From contig NC_135244.1 of the NCBI RefSeq assembly GCF_947623445.1, positions 1,612,001-1,676,000 of the forward strand: a stretch of 64,000 bases of DNA, read 5' to 3'. The notes beneath the pieces were generated by a model. It had not been told where the DNA came from. It did no database searches and saw only the letters and a program-made list of their open reading frames with translations. Position numbers and translations under genes: made by a program. The stretch is from Clavelina lepadiformis. Taxonomy: Eukaryota > Chordata > Ascidiacea > Aplousobranchia > Clavelinidae. Below are positions 22,488 to 35,796 of the stretch, in pieces. Every line of letters begins with the position of its first letter. Position 1 is the stretch's first letter.

Positions 22488-24651
22488 ATGGTTGGTGAGG
22501 AATTCTAGATGGTAGAAAATTAAGTAAATTTAAAGCTATACAGACAATGAAATGTGAACAAGCTTTGAAAAGGTTTCAAACCTCACACAACCCTACAAAC
22601 TATAAAATTGTTCATTGACGAAGCAAAGTTATGTCGTTTGACAAACATCATGTTACGTTTCGAATATCTTTCTATCCTGACGATTTTGTTGTGTTGTTGA
22701 ACTGGTCAAGATTGACACTTTGTTATTGACCAGTCGGTGAGCAGAGCTCAATCAACATCATGTTTCCATCATGTTTTTTTCTTAATTAAACTTTCGTTTC
22801 TTTCATAATTTGAAGTAAAAAGTATAATTTGAAGCATCAAGTTAAAAGCGTTGTAAAGTTTATTATTTTCTTATGTTTTACATTCCCGTGTAAATGAAGC
22901 AAGTGCATAGTTACTTTGATTCAGCTCGCGATGAAGTTGCATATTCGTAAACACAGAGCTATTTTAATCGCGGTTGACCCATTGTTGCTTGTGATGACGT
23001 GATCTTATGCAAATGACTTCAAACAAGCAACGTCGTTGACTTGTCTTGAATATTGGGTCTGGGATAATTTGTGCTAATTTCACGCAGAACCAACGTCCAA
23101 CCATATGACGTATTTGCGTCGTATGCAGCGGCCAGCATTGTCCATTAGCGCACGCAATTATTTTGCAGATTTTTGCCAAAAATGTATCAGTAATAATCGC
23201 AAACACCGTTTTATCAAACCTTGTTTTAAACTTTCATTGCAAGCCACTTTACGTATCATTCACAGAAAAAGGTTTTATTTTGGTTTTTTCGGTTTTTGCT
23301 GATGTTATGCGGTTGTCGTTTACACATATGAAGTCGAATATAAGACGCTCTCTAGTAGGAGGTGTGTTTGCATGAAGCTGTCCCTGTTGTCCATGTTGTA
23401 CCTGTTGTCCCTGTTTTAACTGTTGTCTGTTCAATAAACATGAACTCTAATGAACCGCAGTTGTGATCCAGAGAAAGTTTGATGTTTATCCTGCGCAACC
23501 CTTTAATAGACATCTAACATTTAACATAGAAAATTGTAGAAAGTAGCTTTTTCATGCATTGTTTTCACCGAGAACTTATTCTTTCATTAAACTAAAGAAT
23601 TATTGATGAAGAATGAAACACATTGATTTATTATATTCTCTGCACCGAATGTGTTTTACTTGCAATGAAAAATCACTAAAAGCAAAACGTTTTGAACCAA
23701 TATAGACAAGGAAGTAATTTCTGCTTCTTTGCAGTGCACTATATTCGCATGACGCTGTCGCTGTCGCATAGAAATATGATCAAGTCAACCTTGGTTGTAA
23801 CCTCATCAACATAAACCAAATTTATTCATATCAAGAGACAATATCATCGTAAATAGGCTATAGAACTTTTTTACATGTTGGTAATACATCAGCGATAAGC
23901 ATATTCAAATGACAAGGAAGTAAGTAAGTTGCTGCTGTTCTGTATGCGCTTGCACTGGTACGTGATCAATAAGTTTTGTAACGCTGCAAAAAATTAAAAA
24001 AACTAACACCGAATAATTTTAAAGTGATTTGAAGTGAACATATGCTCTATGAGTTGACTTTGCCCAGTTTTTCCTTCCAGACTAATTCCACCACTAAAAT
24101 TTCCGCCATTGATAGACAAATTGTTTAACAATATGACGTCATCGCTATGTTATCAAACGTTTAACTTGTTAAGGCATTAATCTAATCTGGGCCAATTTTC
24201 TCCTCTTTTATTACCAGTTAAAACGTCATATCCGCCAGTGTTTGATTGATAGACGTTGACTTGTTTTAAACATATACGCAGAGTTTAAAACGTTCAGTTT
24301 GGATTCAAGCGAATCTTCTGGTGTTTCGTTGCCTTAATGCTTGCGAGTTCCAGGTGTATTAGGACACTGTCGTGACTACAGAAGTAAGATTCCATTATTT
24401 GGGGTGAACGTTTTTAGTAGGGTTTGTTTTTTTGTCGTTCATTAGGCCTACACTTCGCGTTTAATTATTTATTACTGCATAATACGTCGTATGAATGGTC
24501 AAGAATGCAACTGTTGGATGTCTTATGCTAAAGTTCTTTTGTGTATTGGCATCGTCACATCTCAACCAACTATTGGAAAATTGAAATTGTTTTCACGCAG
24601 CAACTATTTGTTTCCTTTTATACGCCCAATAGTCTGTTTCCTGCTGTAACT
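22488..24651. other. Intergenic between TLR and cytochrome b561
   Basis: Probably includes the TLR 3' UTR. An AATAAA lies at about 23433 after a pyrimidine-rich run of CCTGTTGTCC-like repeats (23378-23425). The short frames here have no recognisable content. Confidence 0.4.
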
Positions 24652-26359
24652 CTATTGATTACGTAGTAATGACGTGGTTTCCTTTGGGGGAGGTGGATAA
24701 TCCGGTGGCGGAGGAAAATTGTCGTCGTTAGATGGAGCTCTTGGCCTAGTTTCTTGTGCGGGGACGTCCCCTTCAGGAGAGCCTGACCGGTTCGAAGCGT
24801 TTCTTTTCCAGTCGTCCCGGTAGAGAAGGTACATCAGGTTGAGGACAGCAATAAGCGAAGTAAGTCCCATCACGTTGAGGACGACAGCGTGAAGTTTGAG
24901 GTCACGATAAGACTTATTGCTCCTGAAACAACAAAACCGCTTTAAATATTATTTTCGCGTGGACTTTTCCTGGAACATTTGAAGAAGGTTTGAAGCAACA
25001 TTTTCCTGAACATCCAGGCTTTATGCTGCATCTTTAACAAAACCTACTGTGCATAGCAATCGACAATATAATTAAAGCTACAAGTCCATTATTTGATACT
25101 GCAGTAGCTTTTAAAAAACAAAGGCTTGTGAAATTTTGTGACATTCAAAGCATGTGCTAATGGGTAACCGTGACTGCAACGTTGTACAAGTTATTGGGGT
25201 CTAGTTCTAGTAAGGTCTAAGGTCTAGGTCTCTAGGCACTAGTAAGCAAACATAATATTCATAAGTAATATTATAAACACGTCATGATCTGTCATTGCTT
25301 TTTTTCTAATGTTGACGTACATAATTGAACCAAACCAGTTATTAAGAGGTTAACGTTAATATTAGTCCAATATGTTTAATACTCTTAACAATACCTATCA
25401 GCACAGGAACTTTTCCTTACATGCATAGATAAATGTCGTCTATCACCCCACTAACGACACTGGCGCCGACCATAGCTAGTATTGCAAGCGACCCGTATCG
25501 ATGCAAGGACAAGTAAGAACGCTTTAAATTTCCATCAACTCCCTTGAAGAGCAGTATTCCCATGCCGAGGAAAAACTGCAACAATTTAGTTTCAGTAATT
25601 GTCCTAGTGGCTAGAATAAAGTACAATCAGTACACTACAATGGTTCCTTTTATTACAATTTAACGGATTAAGTTTTTGTCTTTGCTTTACCTGCAAGGCA
25701 AATGAAGCTACAGTCATCATTCCACACCAGCTGTGTAGGGTGTACATGTCACCGTAGTTCATGTGGTGGTGGTAGATAAAAACAGTGACCACACCTGTAA
25801 GATATCATTTTTTGTTATTTAAATATCCAATTTGACTGACAAAGATAATTTTGATGAACTGTAATGCAATTTAATCGAGAAAAGTACAGGCCTACGTCCA
25901 AACGTTTAACAGCATAGCAACCAATGTTATCACATTATCCTATGTATACAGTGTCAATGGTGACGTTTGAAATATCTGATGACTTACCAAACACAGCCAA
26001 CACAAGCGCAATTCCCATTATGACCAGATGAAGTATTTTGACCTTTGACCTGTTCATGCACGTTACTACTCGATAGGTCAAGGAACCTGCATAAAAAGCT
26101 TAAATCAGTTTCTGCTGCACCGATAGAAAATTGTTTTAAGTGTTTTAGTAAATACGAATTTCTAATTTTATGTAGGAAGAAATTTTAGTTGAAAATAATC
26201 TGTTTCAATGTCTCCACCTTGGCCGTATAGGACCACCATGCTCAGTACCATGACCAGAGGATGAATGGCGAACTGCCGGTTTCTGTCATCCCAAGCAAAT
26301 CCTTTGTTGAAGAAGCATTCCCAAACGACAAATATGACGATGGAGAAAATTCCCAAGAT
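24652..26359 (-). CDS. Cytochrome b561, lysosomal CYB561A3-like
   Basis: Five minus-strand exons, 26359-26218, 26086-25988, 25794-25691, 25575-25421 and 24922-24652, join in phase. The family's helices and likely haem histidines appear in order: FAIHPLVMVLSMV, KVKILHLVIMG, FIYHHHMNYGDMYTLHSW, SLHRYGSLAILA, DLKLHAVVLNVMGL. These transmembrane enzymes pass electrons from ascorbate to ferric iron or monodehydroascorbate. The cytosolic tail has PPPDY, a PPxY WW-binding motif, and ends KETTSLLRNQ. ETTSLL fits the acidic dileucine signal [DE]xxxLL, as in human CYB561A3 (DRQPLL), so a lysosomal location is likely. The first exon with the start codon is not identified; the reading begins ILGIFSIVIFVVWECFF, inside helix 1. 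Confidence 0.85.
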
Positions 26360-29300
26360 CTGATACAAAAAGCAAAAATTGTGACGACGCTGCGATTCGA
26401 TAAACTATTTCTGTGCCTACAGTTTTTTGTTTACTGCACGAATTCTGTTTCTGTCAAAACTGTCTTTGTTCAAGTTTGCCGCGTCCATACCATACACTTC
26501 AATATATGGCGTCTCCTGCCGATACACAAGCGTGCTGTCTCGTTCTTGTTCTTGTTCTGCTGTCTTGTTCTTAGTTCCTATAATTCCCTGAAAATCACTC
26601 TGCGCAGTCCATACTTGCTAAAAGCTTTCAACGTATAAACATCTTAACCAACGAGCCACTAAAATTGGAAGGTATTTGCCTTTAAGGCTGCATTTACATT
26701 GGGAAAAGGGGATTGTTTCTTCGAGTGATTAAAGTATTTCTCTAACGAAAATCTACGCACCGTTCTGCAGTAAGCTAAGTCTTGTGATACGTCGACTATA
26801 CAACGCTTAGATACGGAGGCATGGTAAAACTTTTACCGAGCCATGTTGAAAATGTGGAAAATATAAACAATAATTGTTATTAACTCTAACCTAATAAATT
26901 TTTCATCTAGTTATGTACATAATCTAAGACTTTTTTGACTGATATGTAGGCCTAACTTAGATTAGCCTACTCTCGTTTGACATGTCGATAATAAACTAGA
27001 AACTATCAAAGATAAAGCAAAAATAACGTAGACAACAAACTTGGAAGAATCCAAAAAATATCCAGAATGCCGTCCTATTTTTCGCTTCAGAGGTGGCCAT
27101 GCTTATCGTGATACAAAGTCTTCTTAATAAATAAGACAACCCGTTTTAATTGCTCGACGTCGGATGTTATAAAATTTATTAATAATTACCAACTTCCTGC
27201 ATCCTATACCTCCTTGAGCAACCTGAAGTCGCTTTCATAAATTAAAAACATATTACAATCGACACGTAGTGGTGCTGTTTATGATTTACGCAACATTCAT
27301 GGCATCAGGTTACATAGTGGTCCATAAATTGCCTACTAAAGTATAAACGTGCAGAAAATCTGTTCGCAGATGGGAATAAAGTTCAATAAACCTATTGTTG
27401 TATCATTACGACAGTTCCTGTTACGAAATATTTTAATTAACTTATGGCGAATGATAAGGACATTAATTACATGAAGATATTTCTGTTTCTCTTCCTGAAC
27501 TGAAGCTAACTTGGATTTAGACAAGGAGACATGTGTCGAAGAACAAGCATAATTTGACGTGGGGAGACGGCTGTGTATTACCATGACTAAGCAATGACTG
27601 ATATAAACGGCAAGAAATGAACAACGCAAAGATTTTCGGCAACAAAACGTGATGCTCTGCCGCTAGCTGACGGTCAAGACGAGGTCTACAAACTGACCAC
27701 AAATGGGGTAATTCTGATTTTTGCTTTAAATTAATCAACAATGGTCTACTAGACTTTGAAACTGACCGTGAAAAACCTTCCGGCACAATATAGCAGTCAT
27801 GTCGCTGCAAATAACAACAATACATAAAAAAATCAATTTTAACTTGTATTTCTATCTGTAGCACATGATACAAAATCAGTTAATTTTTAGTTTCCTTAAT
27901 TATGGAGGAAGGTATTCTTACCAACGCTTACTACTGACTAAACAAGCATAGCTGTGTCGTCACAAACATCCTCAGATAAGTGACATGGAAGAAATACATT
28001 GCAAAGAACAGAGCGGCAGATGCGTTGCAAACCACCCTGATTTCCTTGCACATATTAACACTGCAGTGCTCCAAACACTTTTCTACTAATCAACAAAATT
28101 ATCAACATAATAAAAAGATCGACAGAGAGAAAAAACGGCAGAAGGTATAGTCGAAAAAAATTCATCGTGGTTGCAGCATTTGTTTGCATTTTGAAACAGT
28201 AAAAAACTTTCAACACTAACCCCAGAAGGAGTAGTTTGCACAGAACTTATTTGTTTTAAAAGCTGCTGCACCATTTACAAGCATAATCGCAAGTTGGAGA
28301 AGAGCAATGTTGATGATTTACAGCACATAAGCCAATGTGGTTTACAACTGGGGCTGATGTTCAATGGCAGCAAATTGCAACTTCATGATCCTTGGGTGTA
28401 CATATTACATATATATACCTTACAATTCTTGCACGATAAAGCATTTAAAATACACTTCCATATGGTTAATAAGGACCAAACGTTTTGCTACACAATAAAA
28501 TTACGAGGAAATGTTGTTTAAAGCAAATGAGCTAAACTCCCAAAAGAAAGGTTCAGATCTGCTAGAAATAAGCATTTACAGTAACATATTTGCTGCTATG
28601 CTGCAAAATGCTTTGTCTTCAACACAGCAAGTTCCACAGCGCGCACAAGTAACTGGAAAAGTTTCTTTTTAAGTTGCTTTATTGTTCAAATCGATCAGCT
28701 CTTTGAAGAAACCAGAGCTTCGATGGCATTGTCAAGCCGGTACTAGAATTAGCCTGTAGTCTTCTGTGCACTGAACCATGTCAATACACCAAGAGTTAGC
28801 CGCCATTTTATTTGCACTTTGATGTTGTCCAATAAGTTGAAAGTTTCAGTTCCTTGAATTTCTTCAGACAAACGACATCTTACGTTTAAAAGGCCTCGGG
28901 GTTTCTTTGAAGTTCATTCTGCTTTGATCAGTTTCGCCAAATAGTTCTTCTTGTTCATATTTTTTCATTTCAACTAGTCGTTCGATCTGGACCCGCGTGT
29001 TGCAGTTAACAAATAATTAACTTCACAACGTGCCCTTTCTAAACCTTCTTTTTATATATTTGGTTTACTTCCGTCTTAATTTTTTAAGTTTTTCTTTGAC
29101 TTGTCTGAGTTTGAAAAAGATTTCACCAGAAATTATTTGCTGAAATTTTGAAGAGTTGGAAGAAATTTTGAAGAATTTGAGGAAATTGTGAAAAGTTGGA
29201 AGAAATTTTGAAGAGTTTGAGGAAATTTTGAAGAGTTTGAGGGAACCGAATTGAAATCATTGTCTTATGTAGTTTTTAATTATTGTTTTTAAAACCAAGA

Positions 29301-29869
29301 TCGAGTTTTAAAAATTGATACTGAAATGCAAACAATTGAACCAGACCAGGACATATATCTACGCTAAGCCACCTTTAAATGTTATAATGTTGACAAATAG
29401 AGTTTTTGAAATGACGTCAGCAAAGTAATGGCGGTTTTCATGAATGTCCAAGCAAAGTTAAGTTGGATTCATCAAAATATTTTTTCATTTTTAGTTCAGA
29501 AAAAAAACTTACAACTAATTTGAAAATTGATATCTTTGGTCAGTTGACGTGAAGAATGTTGGAAACTTTTTCAAAATTAAACCGCTCTCACAGACAACAA
29601 TTAAATGCTTTTGGACATGACACCTTGAAACAACTTTGGTTTACTTTTGGCAAAGTAAACCAAAGTAGTTAAAACCATTCGACTTACACGCTTAATACGG
29701 ATTGTTGAGTAAAAGCTGAATATTGGGGATGGGCCAACACAAACCAAAACTCTTATAGATTCGCCAAATATTGTTTTTGTGGGAGTTTCGGACGAACCGT
29801 AATACTATACTACTTACGGATTTATCGTCTTTTGTATGAAATAATGATCTATTTTCCTGGCTAAGCTAA
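26360..29869. other. Mostly non-coding; old module Z relic at 28.5-29.05 kb
   Basis: The first exon of the b561 gene should be near 26.4-26.8 kb, where AACG|GTGCGT on the minus strand near 26760 is a fair donor. A minus-strand open stretch at 27517-27873 (..RHDCYIVPEGFSRSVSKSS..) lies between possible splice sites but matches nothing I know. 28550-29050 resembles 57170-57650, including the CACTTTGATGTTGTCCAATA landmark, and is an older copy of the 3' part of module Z. Confidence 0.4.
29135..29243 (+). repeat. Minisatellite, ~20 bp unit
   Basis: Four to five degenerate copies of GAAATTTTGAAGAGTTTGAG, with TTGGAAGAAA alternating. Not found elsewhere in the window. Confidence 0.7.
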
Positions 29870-30384
29870 ACTAGAGTAAACATTTCTTACCGGAAATCAT
29901 TTATTTGAAGATTTTGCTTTTCAAAACGTCTTTTAATCACTAATTTTTAGTAAATAGGTCGCGATACAGGCAAGATTTGGCAACTTTTTGATAGAATTTT
30001 ATCATTTTGTGCTGACACGAAGAGATTCGGGATTGGTTTAGGTTGACTTTTAAGATATTCGGATTCGCATGAACACGAATAATCGTCCTCTCGGAACTTC
30101 CCTACTGAATATAACTACGTTCGTCTTTAAATAGAATTATCAAGCGCTGAAACAAAAAATCTAATGGCCAAATAAATTTTTTAACTTGTATTCAACACGA
30201 AACGGTGGTTTATTTTTATAAAACAAAAACATTTCCAACAAATAGTTCACAAATACCATGGTTCAGTGTTTCTAAAACATTTTATTAATTGCAACTTCAA
30301 CAAATTAGGCAATGCGTAAAAACAAATCAAATGCTACATATCACAGGTAAACACTAAAGCGCATAAACTTACCAGTACATTTAA
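29870..30384. repeat. Module Z tail copy
   Basis: Starts CCGGAAATCATTTATTTGAAG and runs through ATACCATGGTTCAGTGTTTC to CAGGTAAACAC. It matches 49587-50060 and 53620-54110 closely. It joins directly to module T copy 1. Confidence 0.8.
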
Positions 30385-30869
30385 CGAATTAGCTTGATGT
30401 CGTATCAATGATGCGAAACATTTGATTGTTTTTAACATTCAGTTTGTTGAAGTCTCCATACAATAAAATTTCTTTTGTCTTTACAACATCTGTTTTGTTA
30501 ACTTTCCGATGGATTTTTTTGAGCCATCACTTTGATATTTCATTTAAAACAAAAATAAGAACTCTGAATGCGGATCGAGTCGTATCGAAAATTACATTGC
30601 CCTTTATAGACTGTATTACGCAATTTTTTGGAAATCGTACGAGCAGGTTTTAAACTTTTCCAGCTTGGTCACTTTTTAATTCATTAGAGATTAGAGCATG
30701 CTAACAACAACTGGCTTGATTGTTTCGTACCCACCGCGCTTTTAACGAAAAATAAAACGATTGATCCATCGAGTATAAATCCTGAGAGGCAATTGACGAG
30801 TCGACTAACCTCTTCCACAAGTAACGATCGATGAATACAAATTCTCTTTCGTTGTCGTGTATTCGCAAC

Positions 30870-30928
30870 TCCTACATGGTCTAGTGGTTAGGATTCCTGG
30901 CTTTCACCCAGGCGGCCCGGTGTAGGAA
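30870..30928 (+). pseudogene. tRNA-Glu(TTC) pseudogene, T arm lost
   Basis: Identical to the intact tRNA-Glu at 58835-58906 except that 13 bases are missing. The T-arm region CCCGGGTTCGATTCCCGG is reduced to one CCCGG, consistent with deletion between two CCCGG direct repeats. The B box and T loop are gone, so it should be neither transcribed well nor processed. Confidence 0.9.
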
Positions 30929-30934
30929 CACTTA

Positions 30935-31005
30935 GCATTGGTGGTTCAGTGGTAGAATCCTCGCCTGCCACGCGGGGGGCCCGGGTTCGATTCCCGGCCA
31001 ATGCA
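30935..31005 (+). tRNA. tRNA-Gly(GCC)
   Basis: 71 nt with a seven-pair acceptor stem GCATTGG / CCAATGC and discriminator A, A box TGGTTCAGTGG, anticodon loop CTGCCAC, and B box GGTTCGATTCC. No intron. It lies 6 bases after the tRNA-Glu pseudogene. Confidence 0.95.
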
Positions 31006-32650
31006 AATCTCTTTTTCAAATTAACATCGAATATTCTGGATATTGAAAAATCGGGTCCTGGGTGATCATGTAGAATTGTAGATAGATAGATAAATAGATA
31101 TATACTAACACATAGATTAGAGGTAAGCTTTTGATTCTGTGAAATCGCTCCCACGTCACTGATGAAAGCGCCTATAGCCGTAACGATATAGTGAGTAGCT
31201 TGTAGCGCGATTTATTCTACTAATCTGTTTCTGTGGCTTGCATCATTGTTTTCGGTGACTGACTATCTATAGGTTGATGGAACGTTGAATTACAGGACCT
31301 GCTCTATGTTTAAAATAAGGATTAGGCACGCAAAAGTACTTGAAAGTTTTTCTTTCGACATGAAACATTAATAAGATAAAGTCTTATAATCTTAAAATTT
31401 TCGTGCACTAAACGATATTAATACTTTATTTTCGTTTTGATGTTACCCAATAAGTTGAAAGTTTTCAGTCTTACGAATTTCTTATGACAAACGATCTTTA
31501 TTTTTTAACTCCTTTTAATTTCCAAGAACTTTGTACACACAGAAGGCTGGAAAAAGGCTCGCATTGTCCTGGAATCGAAGCATAAAATACTGTACAAACT
31601 TCATATATTGTCGTATTAACTTAAACAACGATTTATGTTTACGGGACTTTGCATAAATTCACTTCAGAATATGTGATGTAGTATGATGCTGATTATTTAG
31701 TCATGTTGTAGGCCCCACACATGAAACGACTTGACCCATTTCCTCATTTCACAAGCTTCGACAATTTAAAAAAAAATTTTTTACTGTAGCTGGTTCCCAC
31801 GATTTACTTAAGATTTGAGATATGTAACACAATGTAAGCTTTTGTTACGCGTTTTGGAAATAAAAAGTTAGAATTTTGTGCAGTCATTTTACATTGGATG
31901 AGTATTGGTTGTTTTGTTAGATTTCTGACTGACACTTTTTTATGTTTCATCAATTAAAGCAAAGTATCAAAAAGAATTTTTAGCAATTAACGAATGGCTG
32001 CGCTTTTGGCGTCAAGCCCCAGAATGCACAGGAGTCAAACCAATTATGATGTTACCAGAATGTCACCTGCGGCGGTTACGCTGATTGCCGAGAGAAACGA
32101 GTTGTGTTTGGGCAATGAAGGAAACAGCGGAGACTTAGCTGTCCAACAAGACGGACGAGGGTCACCACTAAACTGCTCAGAGACAATTTTTGACTGTGTT
32201 CAAAAGGATTATATTGGTGTTTGAGCTGACCATTGATAACGCTTTGTTGCGAAGATTTAAAGCAAGACCAAGCCTAAGTGGCCAGACCTTTTCAATCAAG
32301 GACTCCACTGTTTCGAACAAGCTGCTTTCACAATTGGCAGTTGATCTTAGTTTTCGTTTGTCTATCTCTCGTTGCTTGCAGTTTGCAGTGATTTTAGTTG
32401 GCAGTTGAGTCTCGAACTATGCCTTGAAGTCCAGGACCCGATTTTGCGATCAATTGATCCTGGGTCTTGTAGGTTGTCTTATTGGCATTGGACATGTAAG
32501 AAAATTGCAATTGCTGAATGAAATCCTATTGATCGGACCATTTCCGTTTTTGGCTGAGGTTCACAAAAAAGGGCAATTAGCTTGTATTAACATGGAAAAT
32601 ACGTTGTCAAATCAATTTCCAGACGGTAGGCTTAGCCTGTCCCATTTCGT

Positions 32651-33300
32651 CATTCTGTTTTTTGGTTCAATTCCAATGCCATAATGTATCAAAGGAAAGT
32701 GACCGGCTGGAAACTGTTAAGCGGTGATAAGCACTGCCGGAAGAAGAACTTTGTGACATGGATGTGCGATGTAAGCTTGTAGCGAACTTTTACAACGACG
32801 CAAGTGGCCTACAAGCCGGAGTACCGAAAGCATTTTGTAAACTTGCAACTGCTGGCACTGTTGGCATCAGATGCATTTAACTTTATCATAATCTTCCACT
32901 GGTAAAAAACGTAACAATTTTCGTTTAGCAAACTCTACTGATAAATACACAGATCCTGGGCTGAAGTGCCGAAATGGTCGACATATTTTCGTCACTTACG
33001 TCGCGGTATATTATTATTTCACCCTTGAGCGTAATTTGATGCTTTGTTCAAGATTCATGACCATGAGTGAGAGTCGGAAGAAACGTCACTTCCATTTCCG
33101 GCATGTTTTGCGAGAAAATGTCAATCACGTGTCGTGGACGTTGTCACCATTTTGTCTTGGTTTGCGTACTCGGTCATCAGCCTGGTCCGCAATTGAGTCT
33201 TAATAGTCAACGTAGAACTTGCCTTTGATATTGGTTGATCAAAAAAATAGATTGGTAACAGCCTGTTGAGCCATTCTGTTTACATATCTTTGTTTCAAAA
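32651..33300. other. Non-coding between modules T1 and Z fragment
   Basis: No gene, RNA or recognised mobile element. Confidence 0.35.
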
Positions 33301-34020
33301 TTATACAACAGTAGATAAATCAGAGTTTTCAGTCTTTCCTTGTTTGTTAAATCTAGAATTTATTAAACTACCAATTGCAGCAACAAACAACGCCAACTCT
33401 GAAAATAAATAAATAAATAAATAAATAGACGAATGGTACAGAAATAATCATGGCAACACAAAATACTTAAACACTTTCAACAAAGTTTGTTTCTAGAATC
33501 TAGAGAGAGTTCTCTGCGGCTGAAGTTCATTTGCTCCGTGGGCAAAATTACACGCAGGACCATTGAAGCAGTTTCCATTGAGCCACCTAAAGTCAACGCA
33601 ATGTTTTAATCAGTTTTTTAAAATCCATTAAAAAAACATGAATTCTTGTATCTATGATGATTTCAAACAACGAGTTTAACTCACCGTTCGCATATCTGTG
33701 CCTTATATCCGGGCACTGTAGAAATTGTGATTCGTTTTTCCTGTTCACCGTGAGCATAATTACAATGCGCTCCATATCGGCAATTACCGGTTTCCATAAA
33801 AGTCTTGCACAGTGAAGTTTTGAATTTTGGACTGATTTCACTCCAAGCCTGAAAATAGAAAATTGAATTAAAATTTATTTTCCAAAAATAATTTTTTAAA
33901 TGACAGATTAACAACCATGATTTGATGAGAATTATTAAAGTAAAGACTGCTCCAGAAAGATCTACCTTACGCCCCGAACCTCCTCCGTCTGTTTCCTGTT
34001 GGAGTAATTAAAGTTTCCCA
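33301..34020 (-). repeat. Module Z fragment with two CCCH exons
   Basis: It matches the start of the tandem Z copies (45870, 50290, 54335) up to about 34000, after the AGATCTACC landmark. It then diverges before the exon that would encode fingers 1 and 2. A short (AAAT)n run lies at 33404-33428. Confidence 0.7.
33493..33848 (-). pseudogene. CCCH zinc-finger gene fragment, fingers 3-4
   Basis: Exons 33848-33685 and 33586-33493 encode SLCKTFMETGNCRYGAHC.YAH (C-x8-C-x5-C-x3-H) and ICERWLNGNC..CNFAHGANEL, then stop. The splice phase between them is kept. The upstream exon is absent and the first exon here starts in a different phase from Z copies 2 and 3, so this is likely a dead fragment. Confidence 0.7.
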
Positions 34021-35299
34021 AATCTTTCTGCGTGTATTTGCCATTTTGCAAACCGATGTGTTTTGTACACCTGCAGTGAACTATAGGTATGTATTTCAAA
34101 GCGGTAAAAACTAGGCACGTCTACAAAGCAGTAAAGGCATCGGTAGAATATCATCATCACTCGTAGTAGCAATAGATAAGGCTCAGCCAAATCGACAAGC
34201 GCTTCCATCCTGAGGCAGACATGCGGAATGCGGAATGACAAATCAGGTGTAAAACAACGTAACATTCCACCCCCTCAAATTAATTTCGCTCTGGCATTGT
34301 TTGAACAACAATAAGTATAACAAGCTTTAGGCTAAGTACGCGGTAAATACAGCGACAAACTACAATATAATCACGAAGCAAACGCAATTACTTTTGTTAC
34401 CCAGATGAATTTTGTTGGAAACGTTTTTGACTACGTAAGATATATAGTTGGCTACGTAAAAAAGGTTTCCAAAAACGATTCTTACCAAAACGTTATCAAA
34501 ATTGTTACTCTAATGGCGATCGGCATTTGATCGGTTATTAGCCTAAACAAGTTAGCTCCAGTCAAGGGCACGTCCAACTTCTGGAGGACATCTTTCGGGC
34601 GACAGGCTTGACTATTGGAAGGCATCCTTGTATGATAATTGATAATCTCTTCTGCTTCGCTTTAGTCTGTTAAAATGTATAATACCTTTAACATCCGTTC
34701 ATGATTGCAAATGAGATAATTTACGGGCGGCAAAGCCTCAACAACTTCGTAGATCAAATGAAAAGTTTCAGTGATCATTAATACACGTCATATTTTTATT
34801 ATTGTTAACAAGGCACTAGGCCTATAACCTATGCACTTTTTATTCGCTGCAATTCCACTTAAGTCTACCAACTATAGCAGTTATTTTGTGTATGCATTTG
34901 CAATTCGATGCTGTAGTATATCATCGATTTATTTTACGTTGATTGGTGATTAGCAGTTACATGTTTTATGTTTTGTCTGCAAGCAATAAAGGAACAATCT
35001 GTTCTAACACTAATTAGTTTTAGCGCCATTGTTAATAGTATCAGGAGACAATTCCTTTCGCTTACTGCGTGTTGTTTTGCAAAATGTGCTTGTATATTTT
35101 GTGCCATTAAAAGCTTTCTTATATATCCTAGTAATGTTCATACCCGGTTAAGACAACATTTATACTTTCCATTTAGTTTGTTAACGATTCAACGAAAGCA
35201 GCTGTTTTTTTTCATCTTTCAGCGACCATTTCTTTAGTATTGTTCACAATATAATATATTCTGCAGGACAAGCACATAAACTTATAATCTGGTCACCGA
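34021..35299. other. Non-coding, nothing recognised
   Basis: Frames at 34008-34265 and 34968-35237 are short and without family features. Confidence 0.35.
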
Positions 35300-35796
35300 A
35301 TTAATTTGATGTCGTATTAATAATGGGTAACATTTAATTGTTTTCAACGTTCAGTTTGCTAAAATTTCCATGCAATAGAATTCCTTGAGACACTACAACA
35401 TCTGTTCTGTTAACTTTCCGTTGGATATTTTGTGAGCCAAAACTTGGTGGATGATCTTTCGTGCTTAAAAAACTTAAAACTCGGAATGCAGATTGAGTCG
35501 TATCGAAATTTACCTTGTCCTTCATAGACAGTATCACGGAATATTCTTGAAATCATGCGAGCAGGTTTTGAACTTTTCCAGCTTGGTCAATTTTTTGTTC
35601 ATTAGAATATGCTAATAACAACTGGCTTGATTGTTTCGTACCCACCGCGCTTTTGACGAAGAATAAAATGATTCATCCATCGAGTATAAATCCTAAGTGG
35701 CAATTGACGAGTCGACTACCTCCTCAACATGTAACAATCGACGAATAGAACTTATTTTTCGTTGTCCTGTATTCGCAGCTCCTACATGGTCTAGTG

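Larger units (their letters stand above)
30385..32650. repeat. Module T copy 1 (tRNA-bearing duplication unit)
   Basis: It shares order and sequence with module T copy 2 (35300-41010, minus its two insertions) and copy 3 (58718-62320, minus its hAT). Common landmarks are CATCGAGTATAAATCC upstream of the tRNAs, the tRNA-Glu/tRNA-Gly pair, a GATA-rich run, AGTACTTGAAAGTTTTT, and in copies 1 and 2 CTGTCCAACAAGACGGACGA. The open frames near 31994 and 32424 recur in copy 2 only with shifts and are not genes. Confidence 0.8.

Noticed and set aside
27336-27873. Minus-strand open stretches between possible splice sites
   Set aside because: No family features and no clear partner exons; left unassigned.
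28294-28521. 75-aa plus-strand frame
   Set aside because: No motif, low complexity, and adjoining old module Z relic.
31994-32684. Open frames after the tRNAs in module T copy 1
   Set aside because: The matching region in copy 2 does not keep the same frames, so there is no sign of coding selection.
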